Assembly: GCA_905200315.1 (NCBI GenBank)
Contig: CAJKKA010000020.1
Location: 1 to 19,076, forward strand
Direction of reading: 5' to 3'
Source of the DNA: an uncultured Clostridium sp.
GTDB lineage: Bacteria; Bacillota_A; Clostridia; TANB77; CAG-508
DNA length: 19,076 nt
Within the stretch, counting starts at the first letter, position 1, and each line of letters begins with the position of its first letter. Of the stretch, positions 6,867 to 14,087 are shown in pieces. Under the pieces are notes generated by a model. That model was not told the origin of the DNA, did no database searches, and was given only the letters and a program-made list of their open reading frames with translations. The position numbers were made by a program, and so were the translations under genes.

Positions 6867-6891
6867 TACATTTCGACCGATTATTCTATTT

Positions 6892-7914
6892 TTATTTTTC
6901 AAATTCTTCTGTTAATTTTTCAACTGCTTTATTTTTAACGAATTGTTCTGCTTGTTTTATTGTAAATTCAAATAATTTTTCATCACTACTTCCATGTGCT
7001 TTTACAACTGGTTTTTTTACTCCTAAAAATAACGCTCCTCCATATTCTTTATAACTCATTTCTTTTGATAATCCATTTATTACAGGCAATGCTGGTATAG
7101 CACCTATTGTTCTAAATATATTTTTCTTTATATTATCTTTTAATGATTTCTTTACAAGTTTTCCTACTCCCTCAACTGTTTTTAGAAATATGTTTCCTGT
7201 AAATCCATCTGCAACTAAAATATCTAGTTTTCCTGTAAAGGCATCTCTTCCTTCTACATTTCCAACAAAATTAATATTTTCTTCTTTTGCTTTTTCTTTT
7301 ATTAAATTATAACTTTCTTTTATTAATTCATTTCCCTTTGTTTCTTCTGTTCCAATATTTAATAAACCTACTGTTGGATTTTCTTTTCCAAATGTATTGC
7401 GTAAGTATATACTTGCCATTTTAGCAAATTGTAATAAATTAATTGGCTTACAATTTGTATTTGAACCACAATCCATTAAAACTAATCTACTTTTATAAGA
7501 AGGAAGTATTCCAGCTAGTGCTGGTCTATCTACACCTTTTATTCTTCCTACTATTAGTGTTGCTCCAGTAAGCAATGCTCCTGAGTTTCCAGCTGATATA
7601 AATACATCGCCTTCTCCTTGTTTTAGCATATTAAAACCTACAACCATTGATGAATCTTTTTTGTGTTTTATTGCAACTGTTGGTATATCTTCCATTTCTA
7701 TTGTTTCTGTTGTATGATGTATTTTTAATTTTGGTGATATTTCTGAAATATCATTTTTTCCGTAAAATTCTCTTACTTTATCATTAATAATATCTTTATT
7801 TCCTACAAGTATAACCTCGGTTGTATCTTCTACGTCTTTAATTGCTTTTACTGCTCCTTTAATATTTGCATCTGGTGCATTATCTCCACCCATAGCATCA
7901 AGAAGTATTTTCAT
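6892..7914 (-). CDS. plsX: Phosphate acyltransferase PlsX
   Basis: Peripheral membrane enzyme that converts acyl-ACP to acyl-phosphate, the donor for PlsY in phosphatidic acid synthesis. The 340-residue protein is full length. It begins MKILLDAMGGDNAP, the family signature with DAMGGD at 6-11. It also contains the conserved stretches FISAGNSGALLTGA, RPALAGILPS, LMDCGSNTNCKP, VGLLNIGTEETKGN and VADGFTGNIFLKT. It starts at an ATG preceded by AAGGAG. Its promoter (7965-7993) shares an upstream block with that of tuf. Downstream lies acpP, its functional partner, and then rnc beyond the pilin-like gene. Confidence 0.97.
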   Translation of the reverse strand: MKILLDAMGGDNAPDANIKGAVKAIKDVEDTTEVILVGNKDIINDKVREFYGKNDISEISPKLKIHHTTETIEMEDIPTVAIKHKKDSSMVVGFNMLKQGEGDVFISAGNSGALLTGATLIVGRIKGVDRPALAGILPSYKSRLVLMDCGSNTNCKPINLLQFAKMASIYLRNTFGKENPTVGLLNIGTEETKGNELIKESYNLIKEKAKEENINFVGNVEGRDAFTGKLDILVADGFTGNIFLKTVEGVGKLVKKSLKDNIKKNIFRTIGAIPALPVINGLSKEMSYKEYGGALFLGVKKPVVKAHGSSDEKLFEFTIKQAEQFVKNKAVEKLTEEFEK

Positions 7915-7964
7915 AATTTAAGTCTCCTTTTTGTTTTATATTTCATATATATTTCGATTTTTTA

Positions 7965-7993
7965 ATTTTATTATTATTTTATAAAAAAAGCAA
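7965..7993 (-). promoter_or_regulatory. Candidate promoter of plsX
   Basis: On the minus strand TTGCTT (7988-7993), a 17-nt spacer and TAAAAT (7965-7970). The -35 and its upstream flank (7985-8007) match the tuf promoter at 10300-10322 in 20 of 23 positions. Confidence 0.5.
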
Positions 7994-8071
7994 GTATTTT
8001 GACTAATTATTCTGTAATAAAAAATATTATCTGCCATTACATATTTTTTTATAATCAGTATAAAATAACTA

Positions 8072-8113
8072 AAAAAAGCCACGCGGGCAGACAGAAGCGT
8101 ATGCCCCTACACA
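8072..8113. repeat. GC-rich hairpin-forming element, possible dispersed intergenic repeat
   Basis: A GC-rich patch in a very AT-rich spacer. On the minus strand it reads GTAGGGGCATACGCTTCTG, then TCTGCCCGCGTGGC and seven T residues. GGGCA pairs with TGCCC, and the motif GTAGGGGC...GCCCGCGTGGC resembles short dispersed repeats I know from clostridial intergenic regions. The T run means it could also terminate transcription toward plsX. Only one copy is in this window, so the repeat claim is by resemblance. Confidence 0.4.
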
Positions 8114-8140
8114 TAAAATAGAAATATACTATAATAATAT

Positions 8141-8172
8141 AAAAAATAAAACTCCAAGGAGTTTTATTTTTT
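8141..8172. terminator. Terminator after the membrane-anchored protein gene
   Basis: Arms AAAAAATAAAACTCC (8141-8155) and GGAGTTTTATTTTTT (8158-8172) are exact complements around two bases, so the real loop must open a few pairs. The stem includes the last codons of the gene, and a T run follows on both strands. Confidence 0.75.
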
Positions 8173-8892
8173 ATCACATTCATCTATTACACATTTTCCG
8201 TTGCTATTGTTTGTAATTTTGAAATTAATTGTATCTGTAATTACCTCATCATAAGCATCATTTTCAATTTCAGCTTTATAGCTATTATCTGAAATTTTTG
8301 AAATACTCTTTACCTTGTAACTATCGCCAGAACCATCTACATCCATCACATATAAAGTACCATTTCTATTTATATAGTCGTTATCAAATTCCTTATCAAA
8401 AAAGTCATTTGATATATAATTTAAAATTTCATTTTTAAATTTATTGTATTCTACTTTTGTTCCTATATAATTATTATAATAATTTTCATCAGTATTGCCA
8501 TTTGTCTCTAAATTAGCCATATATTCCTCATCAACTAAATTCATTGGTACTAATAAAGCAGGTGCATATCCATGTTTATATCCTATTAATTCTAAGTACT
8601 TCTCTATAGCTTCTTTTACTTCATTATCTGTAAAGCTAGCAGTGTTTGCCGAACTTTCTGTTGTTGAATTATTATTAATATTATTTTCTGTTTCATTATT
8701 TGTGTTGTTTTCAACATTGTTATCTGTTTTTAGCTTATTTACTTCCTCTTTTAGTTCTTTATTTGATTCTATTTGTTCTTCTTGTTGTTTATTAATTTTT
8801 ATTATAAATACTCCCATTACAATTATTGCAAAAATTGCTAATACTAAAAATAATGTAGTAATACTTATTTTTATTGTTTTCTTTTCTTCCAT
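8164..8892 (-). CDS. Membrane-anchored extracytoplasmic protein of unknown function
   Basis: I do not recognise this 242-residue protein. It has a charged N-terminus (1-8), one membrane helix (about 9-31), a short coiled coil rich in E and K (33-56), a linker made mostly of N, T, E and S (57-86), and a folded C-terminal domain (about 87-242) with KEAIEKYLELIGYKHGY, NGTLYVMDVDGSGD and a final segment with two cysteines, KCVIDECDKK. The layout is that of a type II membrane protein with its C-terminus outside the cell. The C-terminal domain has an alternating helix and strand look, perhaps NTF2-like, but this is a guess. AGGGGGA precedes the ATG. It is a single-gene unit with a promoter (8922-8966) nearly identical to one upstream of the pilin-like gene, which suggests shared control. 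Confidence 0.72.
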   Translation of the reverse strand: MEEKKTIKISITTLFLVLAIFAIIVMGVFIIKINKQQEEQIESNKELKEEVNKLKTDNNVENNTNNETENNINNNSTTESSANTASFTDNEVKEAIEKYLELIGYKHGYAPALLVPMNLVDEEYMANLETNGNTDENYYNNYIGTKVEYNKFKNEILNYISNDFFDKEFDNDYINRNGTLYVMDVDGSGDSYKVKSISKISDNSYKAEIENDAYDEVITDTINFKITNNSNGKCVIDECDKK

Positions 8893-8921
8893 TTTATCCC
8901 CCTAAAATTTTCTATGCTATT

Positions 8922-8966
8922 ATTTTATATTAAATAAATTTTTATTTCAATGTTTTTTGATAAATT
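8922..8966 (-). promoter_or_regulatory. Promoter of the membrane-anchored protein gene, copy 2 of a shared block
   Basis: On the minus strand TTGAAA (8945-8950), a 17-nt spacer and TAAAAT (8922-8927), leading directly to the ribosome binding site near 8900. The block is 40/45 identical to 6366-6410. Since it is the only promoter seen here, it is the better evidence that the block is functional. Confidence 0.6.
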
Positions 8967-8979
8967 CTTTTGTTTTACC

Positions 8980-9006
8980 AAAAAAGAAGCGTTTAAAACG
9001 CTTCTT
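8980..9006. terminator. Terminator of tuf
   Basis: Arms AAGAAGCGTTT (8984-8994) and AAACGCTTCTT (8996-9006) form a strong stem with a small AT loop. On the minus strand it runs into six T residues (8980-8985). It lies 15 nt beyond the tuf stop and closes the str cluster. Confidence 0.85.
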
Positions 9007-9021
9007 CTCTATATTTATATA

Positions 9022-10224
9022 TTATTCGATAATATCAGCTACAACTCCTGAACCAACTGTTCTTCCACCTTCACGAATAGCGAATCTTAATCCTTTTTCG
9101 ATAGCGATTGGAGTAATTAATTCGATTGTCATGTCGATGTTATCTCCTGGCATAACCATTTCTGTTCCAGCTGCTAATTCAATAACACCTGTAACATCTG
9201 TTGTTCTGAAGTAGAATTGTGGTCTGTATCCATTGAAGAATGGTGTATGTCTTCCACCTTCTTCTTTTGTTAATACATATACTTGTGATGTGAATTTTGT
9301 ATGTGGATGTATTGTTCCTGGTTTTGCAAGAACTTGACCTCTTTCAACGTCTTTTCTTTCAATACCTCTTAATAGAACACCAATGTTGTCTCCAGCTTCT
9401 GCTTGGTCTAATAATTTTCTGAACATTTCTACACCAGTAACAACTGTTTTTCTCTTTTCAGTTGAAAGTCCAACGATTTCAACTTCGTCTTGAACTTTTA
9501 CGACACCTCTTTCAACTCTACCTGTAACAACTGTACCTCTACCTGTGATAGTGAATACGTCTTCGATAGGCATTAAGAATGGTTGATCTACTGGTCTTTC
9601 TGGTGTTGGTATATAACTATCAACAGCAGCCATTAATTCTTTCATTGGAGCATATACTTCATCATCTGGATTTGTAGATGTACTTTCTAATACTTTTAAT
9701 GAAGAACCTTTTATAATTGGAATTTCGTCTCCTGGGAAACCATATTCTGATAATAAGTCTCTAACTTCCATTTCAACTAATTCTAATAATTCTGGATCGT
9801 CTACCATATCACATTTGTTTAAATATACAACTATATATTTAACACCAACTTGTCTAGCAAGTAAGATGTGCTCTCTTGTTTGAGGCATAGGACCATCTGC
9901 AGCAGAAACTACTAAGATAGCTCCGTCCATTTGAGCAGCACCAGTAATCATGTTTTTAACGTAGTCAGCATGTCCTGGGCAGTCAACGTGTGCATAGTGT
10001 CTATTTTCTGTTTCATATTCAACGTGTGCTGTATTAATTGTGATTCCTCTTGCTTTTTCTTCTGGAGCACCATCAATTTGATCATAAGCTTCAAATTTAG
10101 CTTTTCCTAATAATGATAAATATTTTGTAATAGCAGCTGTTGTTGTTGTTTTACCGTGGTCAACATGTCCTATAGTACCAATGTTAACGTGGGGTTTAGT
10201 TCTTTCAAATTTTTCCTTTGCCAT
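9022..10224 (-). CDS. tuf: Elongation factor Tu
   Basis: GTPase that brings aminoacyl-tRNA to the ribosomal A site. The 400-residue protein is full length with all three domains. The G motifs are GHVDHGKT (19-26), the switch I segment with RGITI (59-63), DCPGH (81-85) and NKCD (136-139). Domains 2 and 3 contain the expected [13 protein letters not shown] and [10 protein letters not shown]. It has a strong AAGGAGG ribosome binding site. Codon use is less biased to A/T than that of the neighbours, as expected for a highly expressed gene. It has a promoter of its own (10280-10308) in the fusA-tuf spacer, overlapped by an imperfect palindrome, in addition to possible read-through from fusA. The S10 operon that often follows tuf is absent; a terminator and an unrelated gene follow. 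Confidence 0.99.
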   Translation of the reverse strand: MAKEKFERTKPHVNIGTIGHVDHGKTTTTAAITKYLSLLGKAKFEAYDQIDGAPEEKARGITINTAHVEYETENRHYAHVDCPGHADYVKNMITGAAQMDGAILVVSAADGPMPQTREHILLARQVGVKYIVVYLNKCDMVDDPELLELVEMEVRDLLSEYGFPGDEIPIIKGSSLKVLESTSTNPDDEVYAPMKELMAAVDSYIPTPERPVDQPFLMPIEDVFTITGRGTVVTGRVERGVVKVQDEVEIVGLSTEKRKTVVTGVEMFRKLLDQAEAGDNIGVLLRGIERKDVERGQVLAKPGTIHPHTKFTSQVYVLTKEEGGRHTPFFNGYRPQFYFRTTDVTGVIELAAGTEMVMPGDNIDMTIELITPIAIEKGLRFAIREGGRTVGSGVVADIIE

Positions 10225-10275
10225 TTGAAATTCCTCCTTAATTATTTTATTATTTTTATTATTTTAAATACTAGT

Positions 10276-10308
10276 TTGCATTTTATAACATCTTCGTTAA
10301 AAATGCAA
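10276..10308 (-). promoter_or_regulatory. tuf promoter overlapped by an imperfect palindrome
   Basis: On the minus strand TTGCAT (10303-10308), a 17-nt spacer and TAAAAT (10280-10285). The same stretch is a dyad: TTGCATTTTTAAC, six bases, then GTTATAAAATGCAA, whose arms differ by one inserted base. The palindrome covers exactly the -35 to -10 region, which would suit an operator or be a by-product of AT-rich promoter sequence. Confidence 0.6.
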
Positions 10309-10373
10309 GTATTTTAAGTAATTTTTATATATCTCTGCAGAAAAGTTATATGTTAAAGTAAAATTTTCAATTC

Positions 10374-10387
10374 TCCAACTTCTAACT
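10374..10387 (+). repeat. Two heptamer units in the fusA-tuf spacer
   Basis: TCCAACT and TCTAACT in tandem, followed by degenerate units. These are the same heptamers as in the larger array at 12561-12609, here just after the fusA stop. Confidence 0.5.
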
Positions 10388-10401
10388 TTCCTACTTCATT
10401 T

Positions 10402-12483
10402 CTAATCTTTTTTAGCTCTTGATGCAACAATTTTCTCATGAACTGATTTTGGAACTTCTTCATAATGAGATGGTTCCATTGAGTATGTTCCTCTACCTTG
10501 TGTTTTAGAACGTAAGTCTGTTGCATATCCAAACATTTCTGAAAGTGGGATAAATGCATGTATTTCTTGCATTCCATCTTTACCTTCCATTCCTTCCATT
10601 CTACCACGTCTAGAGTTAACGTCACCTATAACATCTCCCATATATTCTTCTGGAACTGTTATATCAACTTTCATTATAGGTTCTAATATAACTGATTTAG
10701 CTTGTTTACATCCTTCTTTAAATGCCATAGATGCAGCTATTTTGAACGCCATTTCTGAAGAGTCAACTTCATGGTATGAACCATCAACTAATGAAACTTT
10801 GAAGTCTATAACTGGGTATCCAGCTAGAACACCAGTTTCAGCAGCTTCTCTCATTCCTTGTTCAATTGGTTTAATATATTCTTTTGGAACAGCTCCTCCA
10901 ACGATTTTGCTTTCGAATTCTATTCCTTTACCTGGCTCTAATGGTTCCATTTCAAACCAAACATCACCATATTGTCCTTTACCACCAGATTGACGAATGA
11001 ATTTACCTTGAACTTTAACTGCATTTCTAATTGTTTCTTTGTAAGCAACTTGTGGTTTACCTACATTACATTCAACTTTAAATTCTCTTTTTAATCTATC
11101 GATAATAATATCTAAGTGTAATTCACCCATACCTGCAATAATTGTTTGACCTGTTTCTTGGTTTGTATAAGCTTTGAATGTTGGGTCTTCTTCTGCAAGT
11201 TTTGTTAGGGCTATACCCATTTTTTCTTGAGCAGCTTTATCTTTTGGCTCAATAGCTATATCGATAACTGGTTCAGGGAATTCCATAGATTCTAGAATTA
11301 TTGGATGATCTGGATCACATAAAGTATTTCCAGTTGTTACATCTTTCATTCCTACTGCTGCCGCTATATCTCCAGCATATACTTTATCTATATCTTCTCT
11401 GTGATTTGAGTGCATTTGAAGAATTCTTCCGATTCTTTCTTTTTTATCTTTACTTGAGTTTAATACTGTAGAACCTGATTCTAAAGTTCCTGAATAAACT
11501 CTAAAGAAACATAATTTTCCAACAAATGGGTCTGTAGCAATTTTGAATGCTAAGGCTGCAAATGGTTCAGAATCTGAAGTTTTAGCTTCTATTTCTTCTC
11601 CATCCATTGTTGTTCCTTTTATGTGTGCAATATCTAATGGTGATGGCATATAATCAACAATTGCGTCTAATAATTCTTGAACACCTTTGTTTTTGTATGA
11701 AGAACCACATGTAACTGGAACTATTTTATTTGCTATTGTACCAGCTCTTAAACCTTTTTTGATTTCTTCTGTTGTTAGTTCTTCTCCATCTAAATATTTC
11801 ATCATTAATTCTTCGTCTTGTTCTGCAACTGCTTCTATCATTTCACTTCTGAATTTTTCAGCATCTGCTCTCATATCTTCTGGAATTTCTCTTTCTTCAA
11901 CTTCTTTTCCTAAATCATCTTTGTGTATGAAAGCTTTCATTTTTATTAAATCTACAATTCCTTTGAATTGATCTTCTGCTCCAATTGGTAATTGAATTGG
12001 TACAGCATTTGCTTTTAATCTATTTTTTAATTGATCAACACAAAGCATAAAGTTTGCACCTGTTATATCCATTTTGTTTACATATACCATTCTTGGAACA
12101 CTGTATTTATCAGCTTGTCTCCAAACTGTTTCTGTTTGTGGTTGAACTCCACCTTTAGCAGCTAAAACTGTAACAGCTCCATCAAGAACCTTTAAAGATC
12201 TTTGAACTTCAACTGTAAAGTCAACGTGTCCTGGTGTATCGATAATATTAATTCTATTATTATTCCAGAAACATGTTGTACAAGCAGATGTAATTGTAAT
12301 ACCTCTTTCTTGTTCTTGAGCCATCCAGTCCATTGTAGCAGCACCTTCGTGAACTTCACCTATTTTATGTGTTTTTCCTGTATAGAATAATATTCTCTCT
12401 GTTGTTGTTGTTTTACCAGCATCAATGTGAGCCATTATTCCTATATTTCTTGTTCTTTCTAGTGGGTATGCTCTTCCTGCCAT
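10402..12483 (-). CDS. fusA: Elongation factor G
   Basis: Translocase GTPase of the ribosome, which also acts in ribosome recycling. The 693-residue protein is full length. The G motifs are AHIDAGKT (18-25), RGITI (60-64), DTPGH (82-86) and NKMD (136-139). Domain IV and V segments such as [18 protein letters not shown] and [18 protein letters not shown] are intact. The ribosome binding site is GGGGAGGA before the ATG at 12483. It follows rpsG by 178 nt in canonical str order. That spacer is filled with two heptamer arrays and a stem-loop, and I see no clear promoter in it, so co-transcription with rpsG is likely. The stop is TAG. Confidence 0.99.
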   Translation of the reverse strand: MAGRAYPLERTRNIGIMAHIDAGKTTTTERILFYTGKTHKIGEVHEGAATMDWMAQEQERGITITSACTTCFWNNNRINIIDTPGHVDFTVEVQRSLKVLDGAVTVLAAKGGVQPQTETVWRQADKYSVPRMVYVNKMDITGANFMLCVDQLKNRLKANAVPIQLPIGAEDQFKGIVDLIKMKAFIHKDDLGKEVEEREIPEDMRADAEKFRSEMIEAVAEQDEELMMKYLDGEELTTEEIKKGLRAGTIANKIVPVTCGSSYKNKGVQELLDAIVDYMPSPLDIAHIKGTTMDGEEIEAKTSDSEPFAALAFKIATDPFVGKLCFFRVYSGTLESGSTVLNSSKDKKERIGRILQMHSNHREDIDKVYAGDIAAAVGMKDVTTGNTLCDPDHPIILESMEFPEPVIDIAIEPKDKAAQEKMGIALTKLAEEDPTFKAYTNQETGQTIIAGMGELHLDIIIDRLKREFKVECNVGKPQVAYKETIRNAVKVQGKFIRQSGGKGQYGDVWFEMEPLEPGKGIEFESKIVGGAVPKEYIKPIEQGMREAAETGVLAGYPVIDFKVSLVDGSYHEVDSSEMAFKIAASMAFKEGCKQAKSVILEPIMKVDITVPEEYMGDVIGDVNSRRGRMEGMEGKDGMQEIHAFIPLSEMFGYATDLRSKTQGRGTYSMEPSHYEEVPKSVHEKIVASRAKKD

Positions 12484-12502
12484 TTATTTTCCTCCCCTCG
12501 AT

Positions 12503-12537
12503 TTAGAGGTTAGATATTAGAGATTAGATGTTAGATA
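12503..12537 (+). repeat. Heptamer array, five TTAGANN units upstream of fusA
   Basis: Five tandem 7-bp units: TTAGAGG, TTAGATA, TTAGAGA, TTAGATG and TTAGATA. They lie just upstream of the fusA ribosome binding site. They resemble, in inverted orientation, the units of the second array at 12561-12609. Confidence 0.7.
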
Positions 12538-12560
12538 TTATCAATTCTTTCAAAAGTTTT

Positions 12561-12609
12561 TCCAACTTCCAACTTCCAACTTCCAGCTTCTAACTTCTAG
12601 TTTTTAACT
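12561..12609 (+). repeat. Heptamer array, seven TCCAACT-like units between rpsG and fusA
   Basis: Seven tandem 7-bp units: TCCAACT three times, then TCCAGCT, TCTAACT, TCTAGTT and TTTAACT. The array becomes more degenerate toward rpsG. Its complement, TTAGAAG or TTGGAAG by rotation, is close to the TTAGANN units at 12503-12537, so the two arrays are roughly inverted to each other. Confidence 0.75.
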
Positions 12610-12631
12610 TTAATTGTTAATTTAAAATTTT

Positions 12632-12655
12632 TATAAAAAGTGATTGCTTTTTATA
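12632..12655. other. Stem-loop just after rpsG
   Basis: TATAAAAAG (12632-12640) and CTTTTTATA (12647-12655) form a 9-bp stem with a 6-nt loop, 6 nt beyond the rpsG stop. No clean T run follows on the minus strand, so it is more likely a weak terminator or an mRNA end-protecting or processing structure. Confidence 0.4.
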
Positions 12656-12661
12656 GAAATT

Positions 12662-13132
12662 CTACCATTTATAATGAGCAAAAGCCTTATTAGCTTCAGC
12701 CATTCTATGAGTATCTTCTTTCTTTTTGAAAGCTCCACCGTTTCCGTTTGTAGCATCTATTATTTCTCCGGCTAATTTTTCAGCCATTGTTTTTTCATGT
12801 CTGTTTCTTGCATAACTTACAAGCCATCTTAAACCTAAAGTTTGTCTTCTTTCAGGTCTAATCTCTAATGGAACTTGGTATGTAGCTCCACCAACTCTTC
12901 TTGCTTTTACTTCAAGAACTGGCATTATATTTTCTAATGCTGCTTCAAAAACTTCTAATGGATCTTTTTGTTCTTTTTCTTTTATGATATCAAATGCATC
13001 ATAAACTATTTTTTGAGCAACAGATTTTTTACCATCTAACATAATGTTGTTTACTAATTTTGTAACAACTTTGCTATTGTACATTGGATCTGGTAAAACA
13101 TCTCTTTTTGCTATATTTCCTCTTCTTGGCAC
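12662..13132 (-). CDS. rpsG: 30S ribosomal protein S7
   Basis: Primary 16S rRNA-binding protein that starts assembly of the 30S head. The 156-residue protein is full length and begins [16 protein letters not shown]. It has the conserved [39 protein letters not shown] and [20 protein letters not shown]. The start codon is GTG, with AAAGGAGTGA in front. It follows rpsL, but after a 402-nt spacer instead of the short gap usual in str operons. S7 is the known translational regulator of the str operon in E. coli, acting at the S12-S7 spacer; whether it does so here is open. Confidence 0.98.
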   Translation of the reverse strand: MPRRGNIAKRDVLPDPMYNSKVVTKLVNNIMLDGKKSVAQKIVYDAFDIIKEKEQKDPLEVFEAALENIMPVLEVKARRVGGATYQVPLEIRPERRQTLGLRWLVSYARNRHEKTMAEKLAGEIIDATNGNGGAFKKKEDTHRMAEANKAFAHYKW

Positions 13133-13149
13133 TATTCTTCACTCCTTTT

Positions 13150-13163
13150 CTAGATGTTAGAGA
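13150..13163 (+). repeat. Two heptamer units upstream of rpsG
   Basis: CTAGATG and TTAGAGA in tandem, then the diverged TTGAATC. They sit next to the rpsG ribosome binding site, in the same position and orientation as the array before fusA. Confidence 0.5.
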
Positions 13164-13385
13164 TTGAATCTTTAAAGTTCAAATTCATTTTTCTACTTTT
13201 AATTTTTTCTCTTTCATCTTAATTTTTTTGACATTTATAAAAATATCTAAAGTTACTCTGGAAAGTATTAAAACAATCTTTCCCGTATAGTGCTCTATTA
13301 ATCTATTAAAAATTCAAGTACCATACTTAATTAAAACAGAATAACAAGCACTAATTTAATTAATTTTGCTAAACCCAAAATAATA

Positions 13386-13409
13386 AAAACTTTATTTTTA
13401 TAAAGTTTT
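13386..13409. terminator. Possible rpsL terminator inside the rpsL-rpsG spacer
   Basis: AAAACTTTAT (13386-13395) and ATAAAGTTTT (13400-13409) form a 10-bp stem with a TTTT loop, followed on the minus strand by TATTATTTT. It could end rpsL transcription or attenuate read-through into rpsG. The stem has only two G-C pairs, so strength is doubtful. Confidence 0.45.
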
Positions 13410-13534
13410 CGGTAATTAGAAGCAAGTATAACAAGGCAACCAAATCAAAATTTTCGCAGTCGTACAAATGGTACGTCGAGAAAATTTCAGATGCAGGTTA
13501 ACAAAGTTAGACGCTGCTTATTAATTAGCGAAAA

Positions 13535-13948
13535 TTATTTTTTAGGACGTTTAGCTCCATACTTAGAACGCGCTTGCATTCTATCTTTAACACCTGCTGT
13601 ATCTAATGTTCCTCTTATAATGTGGTATCTAACACCTGGAAGGTCTTTTACTCTTCCACCTCTAATTAAAACAACGCTGTGTTCTTGTAAGTTATGTCCA
13701 ATACCTGGTATATAAGATGTTACTTCGTAACCATTAGAAAGTCTAACTCTGGCAACTTTTCTTAAAGCTGAGTTTGGCTTTTTAGGTGTTACAGTTTTTA
13801 CTACTGTACAAACTCCTCTTTTTTGTGGAGCTCTATTGTTTGTTAATCTCTTGTTTTTAGAGTTATAACCATGTTGTAGAGCTGGTGAGTTTGATTTTGC
13901 TTTTGAAGTTTGTCTTCCTTTTCTTACTAATTGATTAATTGTTGGCAC
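13535..13948 (-). CDS. rpsL: 30S ribosomal protein S12
   Basis: Decoding-centre protein of the small subunit. The 137-residue protein is of the Gram-positive type with the insertion [17 protein letters not shown] (26-42) relative to E. coli. It has the conserved [38 protein letters not shown] and a C-terminus [12 protein letters not shown]. The lysines of PKKPNS (K56, K57) and of RGGRVK, where streptomycin resistance changes occur, are the wild-type residues. The start codon is GTG, preceded by GGAGGTGA. It has its own strong promoter (14025-14053) and a hairpin in the leader. rpoB and rpoC, usual upstream neighbours, are absent. Confidence 0.98.
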   Translation of the reverse strand: MPTINQLVRKGRQTSKAKSNSPALQHGYNSKNKRLTNNRAPQKRGVCTVVKTVTPKKPNSALRKVARVRLSNGYEVTSYIPGIGHNLQEHSVVLIRGGRVKDLPGVRYHIIRGTLDTAGVKDRMQARSKYGAKRPKK

Positions 13949-13976
13949 TTAAATTTCACCTCCTATAAAATATTAC

Positions 13977-14022
13977 AAACCGTTACGGATATATAGTTTT
14001 ACACTTTTTACCATAACGGTTT
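13977..14022 (-). promoter_or_regulatory. 12-bp hairpin at the 5' end of the rpsL mRNA
   Basis: In the transcript AAACCGUUAUGG (14022-14011) pairs with CCGUAACGGUUU (13988-13977) over 12 positions, one of them a G-U pair, with a 22-nt loop. It begins at about the predicted transcription start and ends some 15 nt before the GGAGGTGA ribosome binding site. It may stabilise the mRNA or be a binding site for a regulator or ribosomal protein. Confidence 0.6.
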
Positions 14023-14024
14023 AT

Positions 14025-14053
14025 ATTTTATCATTTTTAGTTAATTATGTCAA
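14025..14053 (-). promoter_or_regulatory. Sigma-A promoter of rpsL
   Basis: On the minus strand a perfect TTGACA (14048-14053), a 17-nt spacer and TAAAAT (14025-14030). It is among the strongest promoter matches in the window and fits a highly expressed ribosomal gene. Confidence 0.75.
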
Positions 14054-14087
14054 TGCTTTCTAGTTCATAAATTTACTTTGATGTTTT

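Larger units (their letters stand above)
13133..13534 (-). other. 402-nt rpsL-rpsG spacer without genes, several potential RNA structures
   Basis: No convincing reading frame with a ribosome binding site is present on either strand. On the transcribed strand I see, in order, an imperfect hairpin GCAG(13514-13517)/CTGC(13493-13496); a hairpin with outer arms AAATTTTC/GAAAATTT and inner arms CGTAC/GTACG (13448-13487); a terminator-like stem (13386-13409); a stem GGAAAG/CTTTCC (13260-13283); and heptamer units beside rpsG. A weak promoter candidate for rpsG, TTGTTA with 16 nt and TATGGT, lies between the last two stems. It could be a leader or a small RNA; nothing matches an RNA family I know. 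Confidence 0.5.

Noticed and set aside
10353..10625. 90-residue minus-strand open frame overlapping the end of fusA
   Set aside because: It is a shifted frame of fusA running into the spacer; its composition (many W, K, M, H) is unlike a real protein and EF-G is intact.
12503..12609. Short tandem repeats as a CRISPR or origin iteron array
   Set aside because: Units are only 7 bp, degenerate and without spacers; no replication initiator gene or DnaA-box cluster is nearby.
13133..13534. tRNA gene or known riboswitch in the long rpsL-rpsG spacer
   Set aside because: I found no cloverleaf, no T-loop consensus and no known aptamer core on either strand.
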